A DNA stretch of 57,896 bases from Lachnospiraceae bacterium (GTDB taxonomy: Bacteria; Bacillota; Clostridia; Lachnospirales; Lachnospiraceae): positions 1 through 57,896 of the forward strand of contig VSOB01000011.1 in NCBI GenBank assembly GCA_009774625.1, written 5' to 3'. Within the stretch, counting starts at the first letter, position 1; each line of letters starts with the position of its first letter. Positions 1-8,255 of this stretch are shown here, piece after piece. The notes beneath the pieces were generated by a model. The model saw nothing but the letters and a program-made list of their open reading frames with translations, did no database searches and was not told where the DNA came from. Position numbers and translations under genes: made by a program.

Positions 1-2
1 TC

Positions 3-184
3 GCGGCTATCGCCGAGAAAGTGTCCAGTGTGTTCATGTATCTTTCGGCCGGGTATACGGATGAGCGGGGGGGGGGACGCCCTTGCCCACAATCAATGAG
101 GACGTCTGTCCCATCGGCTCCGCCTGCCTGGCGCACTGCGCGGTCCGCCGGCTGGAAGAACATCCCGCCCGCCGCCGATGCTGA
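3..184 (+). pseudogene. 3' end of an unidentified CDS, frame broken at a G10 tract
   Basis: The first 60 bases read open in one frame (AIAEKVSSVFMYLSAGYTDE), and the sequence after a run of ten G at 67-76 reads as a natural-looking protein in another frame (TPLPTINEDVCPIGSACLA and onward) to a TGA at 182-184. Adding one G or removing two would join the halves. The gene enters from outside the window and lies just upstream of the radical SAM gene in the same direction. I do not recognise the family. The break may be a sequencing or assembly error in the homopolymer, a slippage-prone tract, or a real inactivating mutation; the sequence alone cannot tell. Confidence 0.4.
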
Positions 185-263
185 AACCGACGCGATGGCG
201 GATGAACAGAACAAAAGATGGCCAACTCACAAAAGACTTTGAAAGAAAGGCGGAAAACCGATC

Positions 264-1193
264 ATGACAGAGCCGATCATCCGGGAAACCTGCGTAAAGA
301 ATATTTTATCCAAATCAAATCTGCCTGTCGGCGAATACTCCGCAAATCCATACGTAGGGTGTACCCATGCCTGCAAATACTGTTATGCATCCTTTATGAA
401 ACGGTTTACAGGGCGCCCGGAGCCGTGGGGAACATTTATAGATGTAAAGAACTGGAAAGAAATCAGACATCCGGAGAAGTATGCGGGAAAGAAACTGTTC
501 ATCGGTTCCGTCACAGACCCATACAATCCCCAGGAAGAGCAGTATGAACGCACAAGGGCTTTGCTGACACAGCTAAAAGGCAGCGGCGCAAAAATCAGCA
601 TTGCCACAAAATCCGATCTGGTGCTGCGGGATCTGGAACTGATCAAAACTTTTCCGGATGCCATTGTTTCCTGGTCTGTGAATACACTGGACGAAGCGTT
701 CCGGAAGGATATGGATCAGGCTGTTTCCATCAGTCGGCGTCTCGCCGCCATGAAAGCGTTTTACCGCGCAGGTGTGCGTACCACCTGTTTTATTTCCCCC
801 ATATTTCCCGGAATCACAGATGTAAAAGCGATTATCCGGCAGGTAAAGCGGCAGTGTAGCTACATCTGGCTGGAAAATCTTAACCTGCGGGGCGGCTACA
901 AAGCAGTCATCATGGACTATATACAGGAAAAATATCCACAGCTTTTGCCGCTGTATCATGAGATCTATCATAGAAAAGACCGCAGCTACTGGATCGCTCT
1001 GGACGCTGAATTGAAAGCCTGGGCCGCAGAAACCGGACTTGAATATGTGGTCAATGATGACCTGTCATCACCACGGGAACGGAACGCCCCGCCTGTTATG
1101 ATCAACTATTTTTACCATGAGCAGATAAAAAAATCGGCAAGAAAAACAGAAAGCCGGAAACCCAAACGCACGGATACCGGGAAAACAGGATAA
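264..1193 (+). CDS. Radical SAM protein, SPL-like (probable rSAM mobile pair family)
   Basis: 309 residues. The radical SAM cluster motif CX3CX2C is C33, C37 and C40 in VGCTHACKYCYASFMKRF, which would bind a [4Fe-4S] cluster and S-adenosylmethionine. The flanking sequence (NPYVGCTHACKYCYASFMKR, then GSVTDPYNPQEE and WLENLNLRGG) matches, from memory, the spore-photoproduct-lyase-like proteins called radical SAM mobile pair proteins; whether it is the A or B member I cannot say. Those proteins normally occur as two adjacent radical SAM genes with a MarR regulator. Here only one lies in the window, and the gene before it is broken or cut by the window edge. The substrate is unknown. The tail is basic (KKSARKTESRKPKR). 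Confidence 0.85.
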   Translation: MTEPIIRETCVKNILSKSNLPVGEYSANPYVGCTHACKYCYASFMKRFTGRPEPWGTFIDVKNWKEIRHPEKYAGKKLFIGSVTDPYNPQEEQYERTRALLTQLKGSGAKISIATKSDLVLRDLELIKTFPDAIVSWSVNTLDEAFRKDMDQAVSISRRLAAMKAFYRAGVRTTCFISPIFPGITDVKAIIRQVKRQCSYIWLENLNLRGGYKAVIMDYIQEKYPQLLPLYHEIYHRKDRSYWIALDAELKAWAAETGLEYVVNDDLSSPRERNAPPVMINYFYHEQIKKSARKTESRKPKRTDTGKTG

Positions 1194-1236
1194 TACCATA
1201 CAAATCAAATATACAACACAGAAATGGGGAATCTAT

Positions 1237-1917
1237 ATGATCGGAACTCTTTACAATACGGCTGCAATTTTAATCGGAAGCACGGCAGGAAGTCTGCTGA
1301 AAAAAAGCATCGGAGAAAAACAGCAAACCGTCCTGTTTGACGCAATGGGGCTGGCGGCGGCGGGTATCGGCATCAATTCCATCGTCAACAATATGCCGGA
1401 CAGCAAATATCCGGTATTGTTCATTGTCAGCCTGGCAGCAGGCTGCCTGATCGGAAACTGGCTGGACATCGACGGGACATTTCAAAAGCTGGTACGGCGC
1501 ACGGGAAACGAAGGGCTGGGACAGGGCCTGTCCACCGCCATCCTTCTTTTCTGCATCGGTACCCTGTCGATTCTGGGTCCGATCCAAAGCGCACTTTACA
1601 ATGACCATACCTATCTCTTTACCAATGGTACACTGGATCTGGTAACTTCCACAGTCCTGGCCTCCACCTACGGTATCGGTATCGCACTGGCGGCCATCAT
1701 ACTGTTTCTCTGGCAGGGCGCCATCTACCTCTGCGCCGGTTTTGCGGAAGGTTTCCTCTCGCCGGAATTTATGACAGAGCTGTCAATCGTGGGCGGCTTT
1801 CTCATTGCCGCTTCCGGCATCAGCATCCTGAAGATCAAAGCCTTCAAAACCATGAACATGCTGCCGGCGCTGTGCATACCCGCAGTATTTTTCCTGGTCA
1901 GATCCTTGTTTTTATGA
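1237..1917 (+). CDS. DUF554 family membrane protein
   Basis: 226 residues with about six to seven hydrophobic segments. The opening MIGTLYNTAAILIGSTAGSL and the central GLAAAGIGINSI are typical of the DUF554 (YdfK/YqgA-like) integral membrane family, whose function is not established. A GGGGAA ribosome binding site precedes the ATG. It follows the radical SAM gene by 43 bases in the same direction and may be co-transcribed. Its 3' end overlaps the convergent glycerate kinase gene by six bases, so there is no room for a terminator between them. Confidence 0.85.
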   Translation: MIGTLYNTAAILIGSTAGSLLKKSIGEKQQTVLFDAMGLAAAGIGINSIVNNMPDSKYPVLFIVSLAAGCLIGNWLDIDGTFQKLVRRTGNEGLGQGLSTAILLFCIGTLSILGPIQSALYNDHTYLFTNGTLDLVTSTVLASTYGIGIALAAIILFLWQGAIYLCAGFAEGFLSPEFMTELSIVGGFLIAASGISILKIKAFKTMNMLPALCIPAVFFLVRSLFL

Positions 1918-3183
1918 GGGATTGGAAGCGCCTCCCCTGTCCCCGTCCCGCCGGATCAGCAGCAGCGCCACATCGTTCACATTGGTGCCGGTCGGCCCGG
2001 TGAAGATCAGCCCGTCCGTTTTCCGCAGGGCATGGTAGGCGTCATTGTCCTGCAGCACATCATAAATCCGGATGCCCAGCCCGGCCAGTTTTTCTTTCGT
2101 CTGACCGTCGCAATAGCCTCCGGCAGCGTCTGTGGGGCCGTCCGTTCCGTCGCTGCCCACGCTGCATATGGCTGTGCAGGGCAGACCTGCGATCCCTTCC
2201 GCTGCTGCCAGCGCCAGCTCCTGATTGCGGCCTCCCTTTCCCTTTCCCGTCAGATGTACCACGGTTTCTCCGCCTGCCACAAAGGCCAGGCTCTTTTTCG
2301 TATGTCTGTAGGTCCTGCCCACCGCCGCCAGAAAAGCGCCCGCTTCTCTGGCCTCGCAGTAGAGCTGGTCGGTCAGCAGCATCGTCTCATAGCCCAGCTG
2401 TTCGGCGGCCTGCACAGCGGCATGGCACAGACCTGTTACACTGCCTGTAATGCTGGTTTCCACATTGGAAAGCCGCTTGGGTGTCTCCCGGCGCAGCAGC
2501 TCCCATGCCTGCTCACTCAGACGCAGGCCGTACTGCCGTGCCAGTCTCACCGCATCATCGCAGGTGGATGTATCCGGATACGCAGGCCCGGAGGCGATCA
2601 TATCCAGAGGGTCTCCCAGAATATCACTGAGCACGATGCTGTATACATGCGCCGGCAGGCAGGCCAGCGCAAACCGGCCTCCCTTGACTGCCGAAAGCCG
2701 CTTGCGGATCGTATTGATTTCCACAATATCCGCCCCACAGGCCAGAAGCTGCTCTGTTATATCCTGCAGCTCCCCGCCCGGCAGCAGCGGCTTTTCAAAC
2801 AGCGCCGAGCCGCCACCGGAAAGCAGAAACAGTACGGTGTCCTCAGGCGTCAGCCCGCTCACCAGATCAAACGCCGCCTGTGTTGCGGCAAAAGAATTTT
2901 CATCGGGAATGGGATGACCGGCCTCAAAGCATCTGACTCTGGCAATTTCTCCTTTGACATGGCCGTATTTGGTCACTGCCACGCCCGCCGAAAGCCGCTC
3001 TCCCAGTCTGACTGCGGCAGTCTGCGCCATCTGCCATGCCGCCTTTCCGGCAGCGACCAGATACACCCGTCCGTCGCCGAACGTCTTTCCCTCCAGTGCG
3101 CGTATCACCGCCTCATCCGGGCGTGAGGCTTTGATGGCCTCATGTATGATATACTCTGCATCTTCCCGTAGAGTCCCATTCAT
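1912..3183 (-). CDS. Glycerate 2-kinase (MOFRL family, TtuD/GckA type)
   Basis: 423 residues, normal length for the DUF4147/MOFRL glycerate kinase family, which phosphorylates D-glycerate to 2-phosphoglycerate; older annotations call it hydroxypyruvate reductase. Seen: the N-terminal YLVAAGKAAWQMA, the glycine-rich LLSGGGSALFE, and the C-terminal MOFRL region with CSVGSDGTDGPTDAAGG. The ATG overlaps the stop of the aldo/keto reductase (ATGA), implying coupled translation. It is the last gene of a leftward operon with aldolase, isomerase, kinase and reductase, so glycerate is probably made from the glyceraldehyde released by the aldolase (inference). The end overlaps the DUF554 gene. Confidence 0.88.
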   Translation of the reverse strand: MNGTLREDAEYIIHEAIKASRPDEAVIRALEGKTFGDGRVYLVAAGKAAWQMAQTAAVRLGERLSAGVAVTKYGHVKGEIARVRCFEAGHPIPDENSFAATQAAFDLVSGLTPEDTVLFLLSGGGSALFEKPLLPGGELQDITEQLLACGADIVEINTIRKRLSAVKGGRFALACLPAHVYSIVLSDILGDPLDMIASGPAYPDTSTCDDAVRLARQYGLRLSEQAWELLRRETPKRLSNVETSITGSVTGLCHAAVQAAEQLGYETMLLTDQLYCEAREAGAFLAAVGRTYRHTKKSLAFVAGGETVVHLTGKGKGGRNQELALAAAEGIAGLPCTAICSVGSDGTDGPTDAAGGYCDGQTKEKLAGLGIRIYDVLQDNDAYHALRKTDGLIFTGPTGTNVNDVALLLIRRDGDRGGASNPS

Positions 3184-4187
3184 CTGTCCGATCCCTCCTG
3201 CAGATCCAGATAGCGCAGCGTTTTCTCATCCAGCTCCAGATGCAGGGCTTCTATATTTTCCAGCATCCGTTCAGGCTTTCCCGTACTGACCACCGCAAAA
3301 GCATTGAGCTTTTGCCGAAACAGCCAGGCCATAGCGATCTGAGGCACACCCAGCCCCAGTTTCCCGGCCACTTCTTCACAGCGCCGCAGACGTTCAAAAT
3401 TGTCCGGACAGGCGTAACCCTTCATGGCAAATTCGTCCATCACTTCCGATGCCGCCTCCGGCTTTCCGCTCTTTACTCTGCCGGAAAAAAGGCCCCGGCC
3501 CAGACTGGAGTAGGCAATCACCGGCATATTCTGTTTTTCGTACCAGCTCCTTGCCGCCTGATGGGAAGGCCCCGATATCCCGATGCCGCCTCCGCCCCAC
3601 ATATCCCGCACCTGCTCCGCCAGCCCGAAATTGGGGCTGGATACCGTAAACGGAATCATATCATGTTTATAGGCATATTCATTGGCTTCTTCAATCCGCT
3701 CATGCGTCCAGTTGGAACCGCCGAAAGCGCCGATCTTACCTTCTGCATGCATCGCATTGAAAATCTCCACCACATCCCCTGCCGGTACTGCCGCATCGTC
3801 CCGATGGGCCAGATAGATATCAATATACCCGGTCCGCAGGCAGGCGGATGACTGCGCAAAATCCGCCCGGATTTCTTTTTCGCTGATCCGCTTTGTCCAG
3901 TCTGTATCCGGATGGCCGCACTTACTCAGGATCGTAACCCGGTCCCTGACGCCCCGCTCCTCCATCCATTTGCCCAGTGCGTTCTCTGCATTTCCATACA
4001 CCCGCGCCGTATCAAACGCATTGACTCCCAGTTCCAACATGGCATCCAGCAGCTCATTCCCTTCCCCTGATGTGGAAAAGGGCGGCGTGGCCGTCCCGTA
4101 AAAAATGCGGGATATGTCCCGTTTCACATAAGGGATCCGGGCATACTTCATATTCCGTCCTGATTTGTCTGTTTCATGCGTATCCAT
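3180..4187 (-). CDS. Aldo/keto reductase
   Basis: 335 residues. NAFDTARVYGNAENALGKW carries the catalytic Asp and Tyr, TILSKCGH the Lys, and DIYLAHRDD the His of the aldo/keto reductase tetrad; the C-terminal VSTGKPERMLENI is the NADP-binding part. GGAGAGACA precedes the ATG. It sits between the FGGY kinase (109-base gap) and glycerate kinase (ATGA overlap). In this pathway it may reduce or oxidise the aldehyde released by the aldolase, but the substrate cannot be read from sequence. The gap upstream holds no clear hairpin with a T run, so I treat it as the same operon. Confidence 0.9.
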   Translation of the reverse strand: MDTHETDKSGRNMKYARIPYVKRDISRIFYGTATPPFSTSGEGNELLDAMLELGVNAFDTARVYGNAENALGKWMEERGVRDRVTILSKCGHPDTDWTKRISEKEIRADFAQSSACLRTGYIDIYLAHRDDAAVPAGDVVEIFNAMHAEGKIGAFGGSNWTHERIEEANEYAYKHDMIPFTVSSPNFGLAEQVRDMWGGGGIGISGPSHQAARSWYEKQNMPVIAYSSLGRGLFSGRVKSGKPEAASEVMDEFAMKGYACPDNFERLRRCEEVAGKLGLGVPQIAMAWLFRQKLNAFAVVSTGKPERMLENIEALHLELDEKTLRYLDLQEGSDR

Positions 4188-4296
4188 TGTCTCTCCTTAT
4201 CGCTGTATCCCTTCTTCACAGTTCCCTTTGGCATATTACAGGCTGTATCCTGCCGCCCGGTACATACAGGCAGCGGCCGCTCCCGCTTTGCATCTT

Positions 4297-5781
4297 TTAT
4301 ACCAGCGGCCTTACCGCTTCGTACAGACGCCTGTACCGTTCATATATCTTCCGATACATTTCATGCATCTCTTTTCTCGGCTCATAAGTCTCTCTCTTTT
4401 CCACCATATGTGCCGCCGCATCCTCCAGGCCCTCAAACAGCCCTGTGGCAATCCCGGTCAGCATGGCGCTGCCCACAGTCCCCGCATCCGCAGTGGCAAG
4501 GGCGGTAATCGGGACATTCAGCATATCCGCCTTCATCTGCATCCAGACCGGCGAACGGGCGCCGCCGCCGGTGGCATGGAGCCTGTCAAATCCCGTTCCG
4601 GCCTTCTCCAGATATTCCATATTAACAAGCATCTCATATACCACGCCTTCCATACAGGCATGATAGAGCTGTGCCGTTGTCACGCCGGTATCCAGTCCCA
4701 GAATCGCCCCTTTGGAACCGTTGTCCATATAGGGCGTGGCTGCACCTGCGAAATGGGGCAGTACCAAAAGGCCCGTAGGTTCTGTATAGCCCTGCTCCAA
4801 ATATGCATTGACAGACATCCCCGTCTGCGCTGCCAGCTCTTTTTCCTTTTTGGCCAGTGTGTCCGCACACCACTGAATCAATGCGCCGCCCGTATGGGAA
4901 AAGGCATAGCACACATATTTTCCCGGCAGGACATAGGGTACCACCGCAAATTTCCCCCGGCTCATGGCATCCAGATCAGGCAGGCCGTCGTAAACCGGCG
5001 TAATGCATTCCACCGTACCCGCGCCGTCCACCGCCAGATCAGAAGTAAACACCCCTGCGCCGATGGCAGCGGCCACCTGATCGTGCCCGATGGATACGAC
5101 TGTCGTGTCAGGGGAAAGCCCTGTCTTTTGTAACACGCTTGTCAGTATCTTTCCCGCCGATGTGCCGATGGGAACCGGCTGTGACAGCAGTGCCGGATCA
5201 ACGCCTGCCGCCTCCAGTATCACCTGGCTCCAGGTCAGCTCTGTGATGTCAAAAGCCTGGGTACGGGCGGCCAGGGAATAGTCGATCTGCGCCCTTCCCG
5301 TCAGATGAAAGACCACATAATCCTCAATCAGAAAGACATGCTCTGTCTTCCCATACACCTCCGGTTCGTGGGCTTTCAGCCACATCAGCTTGGAAATACT
5401 GTACATTTCATGAGGATCCACCCCCGTAATATGCAGGATTTGTTCTTTCCCCAGCCGCTCTGTCAGCGCATCCCGCTCTGCGGCGCCTCTGGGATCGGTA
5501 TACAGCATGGCAGGAAACAGCGCCCGTCCTTCCCCATCGGCAGCCACAAAAGTCTCCCCGAAGCTGGTGACACCGATGCCACCGATATCCGGATACCTGC
5601 CTGCCATCTGTCCGATCACTTCCCATACCATATCCAGAATGGCGTCTGCATCCACCTCGTGTGCGCTGCCCGTCCGTCTGGCAGGGTACTCCCGGTACGC
5701 CCGGTCCAGATAGCTGCCGTTTTCGTCAAATACTGTCAGCTTGCATCCTGTGGTCCCAATGTCCAGTCCCGCTGTTTTCAT
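4297..5781 (-). CDS. FGGY-family carbohydrate kinase (xylulokinase-like)
   Basis: About 494 residues. The N-terminal GLDIGTTGCKLTVFDENG is the phosphate-1 loop, VVSIGHDQVAAAIGAG the central FGGY signature region, and ATGGGARSPVWMQMKADML the C-terminal adenosine loop. Family members phosphorylate ketoses, alditols or related sugars with ATP. An ATG at 5787 overlaps the stop of the isomerase (ATGA), but the GGGGGT ribosome binding site fits the ATG six bases further on, which I chose. Its place after a sugar isomerase and in an operon with an aldolase suggests that it makes the ketose phosphate that the aldolase cleaves. The specific sugar is not determined. Confidence 0.9.
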   Translation of the reverse strand: MKTAGLDIGTTGCKLTVFDENGSYLDRAYREYPARRTGSAHEVDADAILDMVWEVIGQMAGRYPDIGGIGVTSFGETFVAADGEGRALFPAMLYTDPRGAAERDALTERLGKEQILHITGVDPHEMYSISKLMWLKAHEPEVYGKTEHVFLIEDYVVFHLTGRAQIDYSLAARTQAFDITELTWSQVILEAAGVDPALLSQPVPIGTSAGKILTSVLQKTGLSPDTTVVSIGHDQVAAAIGAGVFTSDLAVDGAGTVECITPVYDGLPDLDAMSRGKFAVVPYVLPGKYVCYAFSHTGGALIQWCADTLAKKEKELAAQTGMSVNAYLEQGYTEPTGLLVLPHFAGAATPYMDNGSKGAILGLDTGVTTAQLYHACMEGVVYEMLVNMEYLEKAGTGFDRLHATGGGARSPVWMQMKADMLNVPITALATADAGTVGSAMLTGIATGLFEGLEDAAAHMVEKRETYEPRKEMHEMYRKIYERYRRLYEAVRPLV

Positions 5782-5783
5782 TC

Positions 5784-7196
5784 TCATACCCCCGCATCAA
5801 TGTCCACCCAGTCATAGCCCAGATAGACCGTAAAGGCTTCCTGTAAAACCGCTTTCATATGTCCCACACCCACTGAGGTATGATGCTTGAAACCGCCCCT
5901 TGCCAGCCGGATCAGCTTGTCCTGAAGAGCCGGGATCTCCGCTACGCCGCCGCATCCGAAAAACGCTGCTTCGATCACATCTTCCGTAAATTTCCCTTCG
6001 CTGGCATACACGATGATCCTGCCGTCCTTTGTCTGGCAATTGGAAAATGTCATATCAAAAGGCCTGATCCTGCCCTCGTTGCTCCCCCATCCGCTGCCCG
6101 GATCTTCTTTGGCAAACATCTTGTGCTCTGTCACCGTCCCTTTTCCGGTCATCAGGCTCTGGGCCACCGGACCACAGTGGAACAGAATCACCTTATTTTC
6201 TTCTTCCCCATAGTTATTGTTCCAGTCCAGCACCGCAGTGGGCTGCCCGCTGGCAAGCTGCATGGCCCGCATGGTCAGGGCAGAACACATGTCGATCTCG
6301 CAGGAGGCCACGATCCCTCTGTCGTTCAGTTCACTGAGCAGTACGCAGGGACAGATGCGGAGCACCTCTTCCATTTCATTCCAGCACCGGAGCGTCAATG
6401 CATCCAGACGATAAGCCTCTATGTACTCATCCAATACCACAGAAACTTTGGCCAGTGTCAGCAGATTGGCATGGGGTACGCCGGAACAGTCCGTATACTC
6501 CTGCAGCCGTTTTACCTTTTTCAATACCGTTTCATCGTCATCCGCTTTTTTCCCTACCTTGAAAAATACCTCTGACAGATCAAAGGACTCCACATTGATG
6601 CCGTATTTCTGCAGTGTGATCTCATCAAACCGCACCGTCTTAAAAGCTGTGGTACGAGCGCCGATACAGCCCACATTAAACCGCTTCATACCGTTTACCA
6701 CACGGCAGACGGCCGCAAAATCCTTCAGATTCTGTTCGAAGGCGGCAGACAGTGGATGGACCACATGGGGCTTCATCACCGTAAACGGCACCTGATACTG
6801 GGTAAACACATCCGTAACGGAAAACTTTCCGCAGTATGCATCCCTGCGGTGGGCAAAATCCATCTTCCCGATCTCGTCCGGATACGCCTGCATCAGAATC
6901 GGTACGCCCGCATCCTGCAACGCGGTAATGGCGCCGTTTTCGTCTGCAAAGATCGGCATGGAAAAAATCACGCCGTCATACTCACCCTCATGCTCTTTCA
7001 GCCATTTCGCATACAGCCTGCCCTCTTCTCTCGTTTCCACGCCCCCGAAGCGGGTCAGCTCCGCATCCATAGCCAGATAGTCATAGCCTGCCTTTGTCAC
7101 TGCCTGAATCATATCTTCTCTTGCGCCGTAGATCAGCTCCCCCGGCATAAAGCCTCTGTTGCAGAAACAGAGGGCAAATGTCATTTTTCTGTCCAT
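5784..7196 (-). CDS. L-fucose/L-arabinose isomerase family protein
   Basis: About 470 residues. The architecture fits the FucI/AraA-like sugar isomerase superfamily: an N-terminal Rossmann-like half (YDGVIFSMPIFADENG), the middle region VGCIGARTTAFKTVRFDE, and an acid-rich C-terminal part (LSELNDRGIVASCEIDMCSA) where Mn-binding Glu and Asp would lie. Such enzymes interconvert aldoses and ketoses in the cytoplasm. An ATG at 7202 has AAGGGAG almost touching it; the ATG at 7196 has proper spacing and was chosen. The gap to the aldolase is 15 bases. The exact substrate is unclear, and many relatives are annotated only as fucose isomerase-like. Confidence 0.82.
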   Translation of the reverse strand: MDRKMTFALCFCNRGFMPGELIYGAREDMIQAVTKAGYDYLAMDAELTRFGGVETREEGRLYAKWLKEHEGEYDGVIFSMPIFADENGAITALQDAGVPILMQAYPDEIGKMDFAHRRDAYCGKFSVTDVFTQYQVPFTVMKPHVVHPLSAAFEQNLKDFAAVCRVVNGMKRFNVGCIGARTTAFKTVRFDEITLQKYGINVESFDLSEVFFKVGKKADDDETVLKKVKRLQEYTDCSGVPHANLLTLAKVSVVLDEYIEAYRLDALTLRCWNEMEEVLRICPCVLLSELNDRGIVASCEIDMCSALTMRAMQLASGQPTAVLDWNNNYGEEENKVILFHCGPVAQSLMTGKGTVTEHKMFAKEDPGSGWGSNEGRIRPFDMTFSNCQTKDGRIIVYASEGKFTEDVIEAAFFGCGGVAEIPALQDKLIRLARGGFKHHTSVGVGHMKAVLQEAFTVYLGYDWVDIDAGV

Positions 7197-7211
7197 CCCC
7201 ATACTCCCTTC

Positions 7212-8078
7212 TCAGGCCATACCTGCAAATACTTTCATTGCCTCTTTGATGTTCTCTTTCATTGCCGCACCGGCTTTTACGATGGCCTCCGTAAAGAATA
7301 CCGGCATGCCTGCTTCCACCCCTGCCACATACTCTGCCAGCGCCGCACCGGCCGCCTTGTCCATATAAGTAAAATAATTGATCTTGCGCACCCCTGCCGC
7401 CACGGCCTTTTTAAAGTCCTCACTGCTCACGCCGGAACCGCCGTGCATAACCACCGGAATCCCGTCCGTTTCCTTTCTCACCTGCTCCACCACGCCAAAG
7501 TCCAGTTTCGGCTCCGTCAGGTAGATACCGTGCGTCGTTCCAAAAGAACAGGCCAGCGCGGCGATTCCTGTCTCTTTGACAAATTCCCTTGCCTGCACCG
7601 GGTCGGTATAGATCTTGGTATCGTCCTCCGCCCCGGTCCCTTCTCCCGCACCGGATTCTCTGCGGCCCATAGAACCCAGTTCCGCTTCCACAGAAGCCCC
7701 GGTCACGGCAGCCAACTCCACCGCCTTTTTCACCTGTGCCACATTTTCCTCATAAGGCAGTGTGGAGCCGTCAAACATAATGCCGGTAAAGCCCAGATCC
7801 AGCACTTTCTGTACATAATCCAATGTCTCGCCGTGATCCAGATGGACACACACGGGCACAGACGCCGCTTTGGCATGCGCCACCATGATCGGGCCAATAA
7901 CCGACACAGGTGTCAGTACTTCGTGACACTGTGCAGCCTGTATGATCACCGGAAGCTGCAGCTCCTCCGCCGCTCCCAGGATTGCCAGCAGGCTTTCCAG
8001 ATTGGGCGTATTAAATGCACCCACCGCAATTTTCTTTTCTTCCGCAAGTTCCAGTATTTCTTTTAATGTTACCAGCAT
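7212..8078 (-). CDS. Class II fructose-bisphosphate aldolase family protein
   Basis: 288 residues, normal for the class II (zinc) ketose-bisphosphate aldolase family. HLDHG at residues 79-83 holds the catalytic Asp and a zinc His; FGTTHGIY and VVMHGGSG carry the other His ligands and the phosphate-binding glycines. EAELGSMG is the conserved acidic segment. First gene of the leftward sugar operon, with AAAGGAGG before the ATG. With an isomerase and kinase behind it, the likely substrate is a ketose phosphate cleaved to dihydroxyacetone phosphate plus an aldehyde; tagatose-, fructose- or fuculose-type substrates are all possible. Confidence 0.9.
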   Translation of the reverse strand: MLVTLKEILELAEEKKIAVGAFNTPNLESLLAILGAAEELQLPVIIQAAQCHEVLTPVSVIGPIMVAHAKAASVPVCVHLDHGETLDYVQKVLDLGFTGIMFDGSTLPYEENVAQVKKAVELAAVTGASVEAELGSMGRRESGAGEGTGAEDDTKIYTDPVQAREFVKETGIAALACSFGTTHGIYLTEPKLDFGVVEQVRKETDGIPVVMHGGSGVSSEDFKKAVAAGVRKINYFTYMDKAAGAALAEYVAGVEAGMPVFFTEAIVKAGAAMKENIKEAMKVFAGMA

Positions 8079-8117
8079 ATGTGTTCCTCCTTTGTTTTTC
8101 TGCGCGTCTGATATCCT

Positions 8118-8142
8118 GTGGAAACGATTTCGTCAACGTTTC
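8118..8142. promoter_or_regulatory. cre-like site plus inverted repeat in the divergent sugar-operon control region
   Basis: GTGGAAACGATTTCG (8118-8132) fits the CcpA catabolite-response pattern WTGNAANCGNWNNCW at all but the two outermost positions. The same stretch contains GAAACG (8121-8126) and its exact reverse complement CGTTTC (8137-8142), ten bases apart, so a LacI-type or other dimeric repressor is an alternative reader. It lies 40 to 64 bases upstream of the aldolase start, in the leader or promoter of the sugar operon, between it and the AraC gene. Confidence 0.5.
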
Positions 8143-8255
8143 TCTAATAGTAACAGATATTTCCCGGCAAAGATATAGAATTTCGTTTTTCTTTCTTTGA
8201 TTTTGTTCGCAACAGGCGTATGATAAAATTACCCACTCACTCAGGAGGATACCCT

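Noticed and set aside
2032..3126. Long plus-strand open frame of 364 codons
   Set aside because: It is antisense to the glycerate kinase gene, which has clear family motifs; the product is Cys/His/Gln-rich with no recognisable domain.
6756..8066. Plus-strand open frame of 436 codons
   Set aside because: Antisense to the isomerase and aldolase genes, with a composition typical of reverse-strand translation and no ribosome binding site.
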